A DNA stretch of 64,000 bases from Gammaproteobacteria bacterium. Its GTDB lineage: Bacteria; Pseudomonadota; Gammaproteobacteria; Steroidobacterales; Rariloculaceae. How positions within the stretch are numbered: the first letter of the stretch is position 1; every line of letters begins with the position of its first letter. Location of the stretch: the NCBI GenBank assembly GCA_022825505.1, contig JAJDWR010000016.1:62001-126000 (forward strand), given 5' to 3'. The notes under the pieces were generated by a model, which was not told the DNA's origin, searched no databases, and was given only the letters and a program-made list of their open reading frames with translations. The translations under genes were made by a program, and so were the position numbers. Positions 60,550 through 64,000 of the stretch are shown here, piece after piece.

Positions 60550-61791
60550 ATGCCCGCTCGAGACCCGTCTATTCACGGCGTTTGCCTTGTATTGCTGTCG
60601 CTGTTTGCCCTATCGGCGCCCGCGCACCATTCGCGCACCGGATTCGATGCGGCCAACCCGATTCGGCTCACCGGCACGGTGACCGAGTTTCGCTGGGCCA
60701 ACCCTCACGTACTTCTTCGAATCGAGCTCGACAGCGGCGAGGACTGGCTTCTCGAGGCGCACTCGGTCCAGGGCGTTGCCAGCTACGGCTGGCAACCCGA
60801 CACGTTTCAGATAGGCGATGAAATTTCCGTTGGCGCCAATCCCGACAGGAATCCGGACAACCGGTACGCCCTGTTGCTATGGGTTCTGACGGCGGACGGC
60901 CAAGCGCTGAACGGCATGCCCGGCAGCGTGATTCCACAGGAGTACGCCGCCGGGGAGACGCCGCAACCGGCGCGTGGCGGTCGCGAGGGCCGCCAGGACC
61001 TCTCCCACCTTACGCCGCCGTCCACGGATTTCAGCGGTAACTGGCTGGCCCTGGAAGCCCGTTTCGGAGGACCGCCGATAGCAGGCGCCGAGGGCGATCC
61101 CGGTGGCCCCGCCGCGGCCAGACGCGGAATGGGTATGGGCGCCGCGCCTCCCGGTGGGGCCGGAATGGGAGCTGCGCCCCCCGGTGCCGCAGGTATGGGG
61201 ACCGCCCAGCCAAACAGGGCCGCTACGGGCGCCGCCCCACTCGTCGCTCAGGTCAGCAGCATGGTCCTGACCGAACTCGGTCTGGATCAGCGTGAAACTG
61301 TCCGCGATCCGAATGACCCCACCTACCATTGCATCGAGAGCCAATTCCCGAACTTCGTGACGACGCCGACCGGAGTCCGCATTGACCGCTACGAGGACCG
61401 TCTCGTCGTCCAGAAGGAGTCCACCAGCGTGGTCAATACCATCTGGCTGGACGAGTCCGCGATACCCGCGGATTACGTGCCCGGGCGGGCCGGGTTCGCG
61501 GTGGGCCGGTTCGAAGACGAGGCAACGCTGCTGTTCAGCATCGCGAACTTTGCGCCCGCCACCTGGGGGCTTGTACGGGGTGTCGATTCCAGCGCCGGGA
61601 AGGAAATTCACGGCCGCATGGAACTGGACGGGGACGGCAAGGCCATCGACATATCCTGGACGACCACCGATCCCGTTTACCTGGCGGAGCCATACGACGA
61701 TTCAATCAGGTTGACGAAACAGCCGGACCGCGAATTCGTTACCGCGGACTGCGATCCTGAGTCCAGCGCTGCTTTCCTGGAATTCCAGTAG
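60550..61791 (+). CDS. Exported fusion of DUF6152-like and core domains with repetitive Met-containing linker
   Basis: 413 residues from ATG 60550, with AGGAG upstream. Signal peptide cut near SAPA, mature start HHSRTGFDA (His26, His27), third histidine in ANPH (His53). A long linker (about 130-240) contains repeats of AAPPGGAGMG type. The core domain lies between Cys261 and Cys401 (140 apart) with IWLDES, GRFEDEATL and TDPVYLAEPYD. Directly upstream of the TonB receptor gene. Confidence 0.75.
   Translation: MPARDPSIHGVCLVLLSLFALSAPAHHSRTGFDAANPIRLTGTVTEFRWANPHVLLRIELDSGEDWLLEAHSVQGVASYGWQPDTFQIGDEISVGANPDRNPDNRYALLLWVLTADGQALNGMPGSVIPQEYAAGETPQPARGGREGRQDLSHLTPPSTDFSGNWLALEARFGGPPIAGAEGDPGGPAAARRGMGMGAAPPGGAGMGAAPPGAAGMGTAQPNRAATGAAPLVAQVSSMVLTELGLDQRETVRDPNDPTYHCIESQFPNFVTTPTGVRIDRYEDRLVVQKESTSVVNTIWLDESAIPADYVPGRAGFAVGRFEDEATLLFSIANFAPATWGLVRGVDSSAGKEIHGRMELDGDGKAIDISWTTTDPVYLAEPYDDSIRLTKQPDREFVTADCDPESSAAFLEFQ
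61141..61230 (+). repeat. Three tandem 30-bp units, in frame
   Basis: Units at 61141-61170, 61171-61200 and 61201-61230 encode ten residues each (AAPPGGAGMG, AAPPGAAGMG, TAQPNRAATG) in the linker of the DUF6152-core fusion. The third unit has diverged. Confidence 0.7.
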
Positions 61792-61930
61792 CCGCCGCTA
61801 CAGGCCCGTATCCGGTTGAATCGACCGAAGGGCAAGTGTAGCCGACTCAAATGAACCACAGGGGGAGATTTTCATGAAATGCCGATTGGCTGTTACTGGA
61901 TCGATACCGACTTTCGACAGGAGAAACGCA

Positions 61931-64000
61931 GTGAAGATGATTAATGCAAGAATTGTCGTGGCGGGCGCCGCGCTCGCGTTTGGCGTTGCGTTCGCGCAGG
62001 AAGCGGAAGACGGGCAGGCAGAGGGGGACGGCGCGTCCGAAGCGTCGACGCTGGAAGAGGTCGTCGTCACCGGTTCCCGTATCTTCGGCCAGGGGCAAAC
62101 CGCTTCGCCGCTGGTGCAGGTCACCGCCGAGGATTTCTTCGAGAATCCCTCGGCGACCATTTCCGAATTTTTCGGCGACAACATCACGTCCAATAACGTG
62201 GTTTCGCTGGGAGTCGATGAAGGCAATACCAGCGGTCAGGCGGGCACCGGCAACCGCGCCGCCGGGGTGAGCCTGTGGAGCCTGGGAGAGGAAAACACGC
62301 TCACTCTGCTCAATGGCTCGCGCGTGATCCACTACGCCGCGCCGAACAGCGGCGGTTGGTACACGTCGGATATCAATTCGGTGCTGCCGGCCATTGCCAT
62401 GGCCAGGGCCGACGTGCTGCTCGATGGCGGCGGCGCCATCTACGGAACCGACGCCGTGGCCGGCGTAATCAACCTGGTGCCGAGGTATGGCTTCGAGGGC
62501 ATTGAGTTTCGCATGCAGACGGACCTTTACCCGGACAGCCTGAGCGACACCGGATCCAACGCGATCGAAGGAATCTGGGGCACCGGGCTCGGAAATGGCA
62601 TGGGCAGTTTCATTGCCGCGTTCGATCACCGCATCACGCGGGAAATCGATGCGTTGGCTGTGGGCAGGAGCAACGCCGATTCCTTTCCGGAGTGGGACGG
62701 CAGCATGCTCTTGACGGACTATCAGGAAATGACCGGTAACACCAACGACGGCGCGGCCTATGAATCCATGACCCCTGCGATCGGCATGGGCATGAATGCC
62801 ATCCCTGGCGAGACATTGGTCGATCCGCTTTGCGGTACGGATATCGAAGGCGTGGACTACAACTATGAGGGCTTTCTCGTTCCCGACGACGATTCGTCCG
62901 TTCCCGGGACGGAGGGAACTTGTCACGGCTATGACTTTCCGCACACCACCGGCAGCGATACGAACCGTTCTTCGCTGTTCGCCGCGGTTCGCTGGGACTT
63001 TTCCAGCAGGGTTTCCGGCTCCCTCGATTTCGGCTACAGCCGCCGTGAGAACTGGGACAACCAGCAAACCAGCTTCGATACCGGACGCGGACAGAATTTG
63101 AGTTCGGCCGCAATACCGAATTTCGTGGACGAAACCATCACCGCCGACCATCCCGCCTGGCAGTACTACATGACACTCGACGACGATTGGCATCGGATCG
63201 GGCAGCCGACCGTCGGCATGTCGAGGGGAATGACTGTCACCACGCCGCCGCCTCCCCTCACCGTGGCCATCGGTCCCGGTATCGGGTTCAAGGAGCAGCA
63301 GCTCCAGGAGTCGGACACATATAACCTGCATGGCTCGCTCGACATCGATCTGAACGAGACCTTCGGTCTCCAGCTTGGCGCGACCTACGGCCGCAGTGCG
63401 GTGACACAAAATCGATACGATCTCGTGATCGATCGTTTCGAGAACGCGCTGGCGGGACTGGGCGGTCCGGGCTGCGATGCGGCCACAGGAATGCCGGGCG
63501 AAGGCTCATGCATGTTTTTCAATCCATTCCTCAGCGCATTGCTGCCCAACGCGGATACGATCTTCGAAGGCGGTTCGCTGGCCAATTCCCCGGAACTCAT
63601 CGACTACATCTATCCGGGAGACGCTCTGCAGCGAAATTTCGAAACCGATTTGCTGGGTGTCAACGCGCTGCTCTCCATCGATACGGGTTGGGAATTGCCC
63701 GGCGGTGAAGTCCTGGCGGTGGTCGGCGCGGAGTACCGTCAGGAGTCCTCGGCGGTGGACTACAACGAATTCACCAAATCGGCCGACAGAAACATCACCT
63801 TTACGGCCACTTCCTCACCGCAGGTGCCCTACTCGGGAGACCAGACCATCGCTGCGGTGCTGATGGAAGCGGCGGTGCCGGTCCACGAAAATCTCTCCAT
63901 GCAGTTGGCCGGACGCTACGATGATTACAGCACGGTGGGGGGAACCTTCAATCCGAAGGTGGGACTGACCTGGAATGTTTCGGACCGCGTGGCCTTGCGA
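61931..64000 (+). CDS. TonB-dependent outer-membrane receptor, 3'-truncated by window edge
   Basis: The frame stays open to the window end (690 codons from GTG 61931). Signal peptide (AGAALAFGVAFAQ), a TonB box-like TLEEVVVTGSRI, then the plug domain (LTLLNGSRV, DVLLDGGGAIYGTDAVAGVINLV) and the start of the barrel. The start is GTG 61931 with AGGAGA six bases upstream; an in-frame ATG at 61874 also has a purine-rich site and would add 19 residues. These receptors import siderophores, carbohydrates or, in some bacteria, aromatics. By position it may import the substrate of the locus. Confidence 0.92.
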   Translation, partial: MKMINARIVVAGAALAFGVAFAQEAEDGQAEGDGASEASTLEEVVVTGSRIFGQGQTASPLVQVTAEDFFENPSATISEFFGDNITSNNVVSLGVDEGNTSGQAGTGNRAAGVSLWSLGEENTLTLLNGSRVIHYAAPNSGGWYTSDINSVLPAIAMARADVLLDGGGAIYGTDAVAGVINLVPRYGFEGIEFRMQTDLYPDSLSDTGSNAIEGIWGTGLGNGMGSFIAAFDHRITREIDALAVGRSNADSFPEWDGSMLLTDYQEMTGNTNDGAAYESMTPAIGMGMNAIPGETLVDPLCGTDIEGVDYNYEGFLVPDDDSSVPGTEGTCHGYDFPHTTGSDTNRSSLFAAVRWDFSSRVSGSLDFGYSRRENWDNQQTSFDTGRGQNLSSAAIPNFVDETITADHPAWQYYMTLDDDWHRIGQPTVGMSRGMTVTTPPPPLTVAIGPGIGFKEQQLQESDTYNLHGSLDIDLNETFGLQLGATYGRSAVTQNRYDLVIDRFENALAGLGGPGCDAATGMPGEGSCMFFNPFLSALLPNADTIFEGGSLANSPELIDYIYPGDALQRNFETDLLGVNALLSIDTGWELPGGEVLAVVGAEYRQESSAVDYNEFTKSADRNITFTATSSPQVPYSGDQTIAAVLMEAAVPVHENLSMQLAGRYDDYSTVGGTFNPKVGLTWNVSDRVALR

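Overview
The window comes from a GC-rich gammaproteobacterium. The evidence is conserved gene order: rne / rluC-yceF-yceD-rpmF-plsX-fabH, lolC-lolE-lolD, comEC-msbA-lpxK-kdsB and lexA-imuA-imuB-dnaE2 are all arranged as in that class. No rRNA, tRNA, CRISPR array, insertion sequence or prophage was seen. An uncultured marine or host-associated lineage is possible, but that is inference.

Layout. 1-5.4 kb: the end of an OxyR-type regulator, bifunctional proline catabolism (putA), sfsA and a glutathione S-transferase. 5.5-14.8 kb: cell-envelope biogenesis on the plus strand (lipoprotein release lolC/lolE/lolD, DNA-uptake channel comEC, lipid A flippase msbA, lpxK, kdsB). 14.9-19.2 kb: a minus-strand pair (di-heme peroxidase and a membrane FixH-like protein carrying two sets of in-frame tandem repeats), a small tyrosine phosphatase and an orphan binding protein. 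19.3-26.2 kb: RNase E with a long leader, divergent from rluC, then the L32/fatty-acid genes behind a consensus promoter. 26.2-27.6 kb: an L,D-transpeptidase facing an alanine-zipper lipoprotein that ends in lysine, the likely peptidoglycan-anchored substrate. 27.6-33.8 kb: the SOS mutasome operon lexA-imuA-imuB-dnaE2 with two LexA boxes. 33.9-38.2 kb: an RND efflux adaptor and pump.

38.3-64 kb is the accessory region and the most interesting part. It holds a secreted methyltransferase, a 4-cresol-dehydrogenase-type flavocytochrome pair, an extradiol (LigB-type) dioxygenase, an intradiol dioxygenase, a LigC-type semialdehyde dehydrogenase, a hydrolase-fold lipoprotein, a LysR regulator with two DNA-binding domains and a TonB-dependent receptor. 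Embedded among these is a paralogous expansion of exported proteins built from three modules: (i) a small DUF6152-like domain (seven copies), each beginning with His-His-Ser at or next to the predicted signal-peptide cut; (ii) a 'core' domain (ten copies plus a decayed fragment) bracketed by two cysteines always 138-148 residues apart; (iii) a metallo-beta-lactamase-fold domain with degraded metal ligands (two copies). The modules occur alone, adjacent, and fused in several combinations, which argues that they work together. Two sub-operons (41.5-44.5 kb and 47.0-50.5 kb) are paralogues of each other, one with core and MBL fused and the other with them split.

Working model (inference): an envelope system that takes up and oxidises plant- or lignin-type phenolics. 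The TonB receptor imports, the flavocytochrome oxidises side chains, ring-cleaving dioxygenases and the LigC-type enzyme process the catechols, and the three-module exported proteins have an unknown, perhaps metal-dependent, periplasmic role. I know of no described function for that three-module set; it is the best candidate here for an undescribed system.
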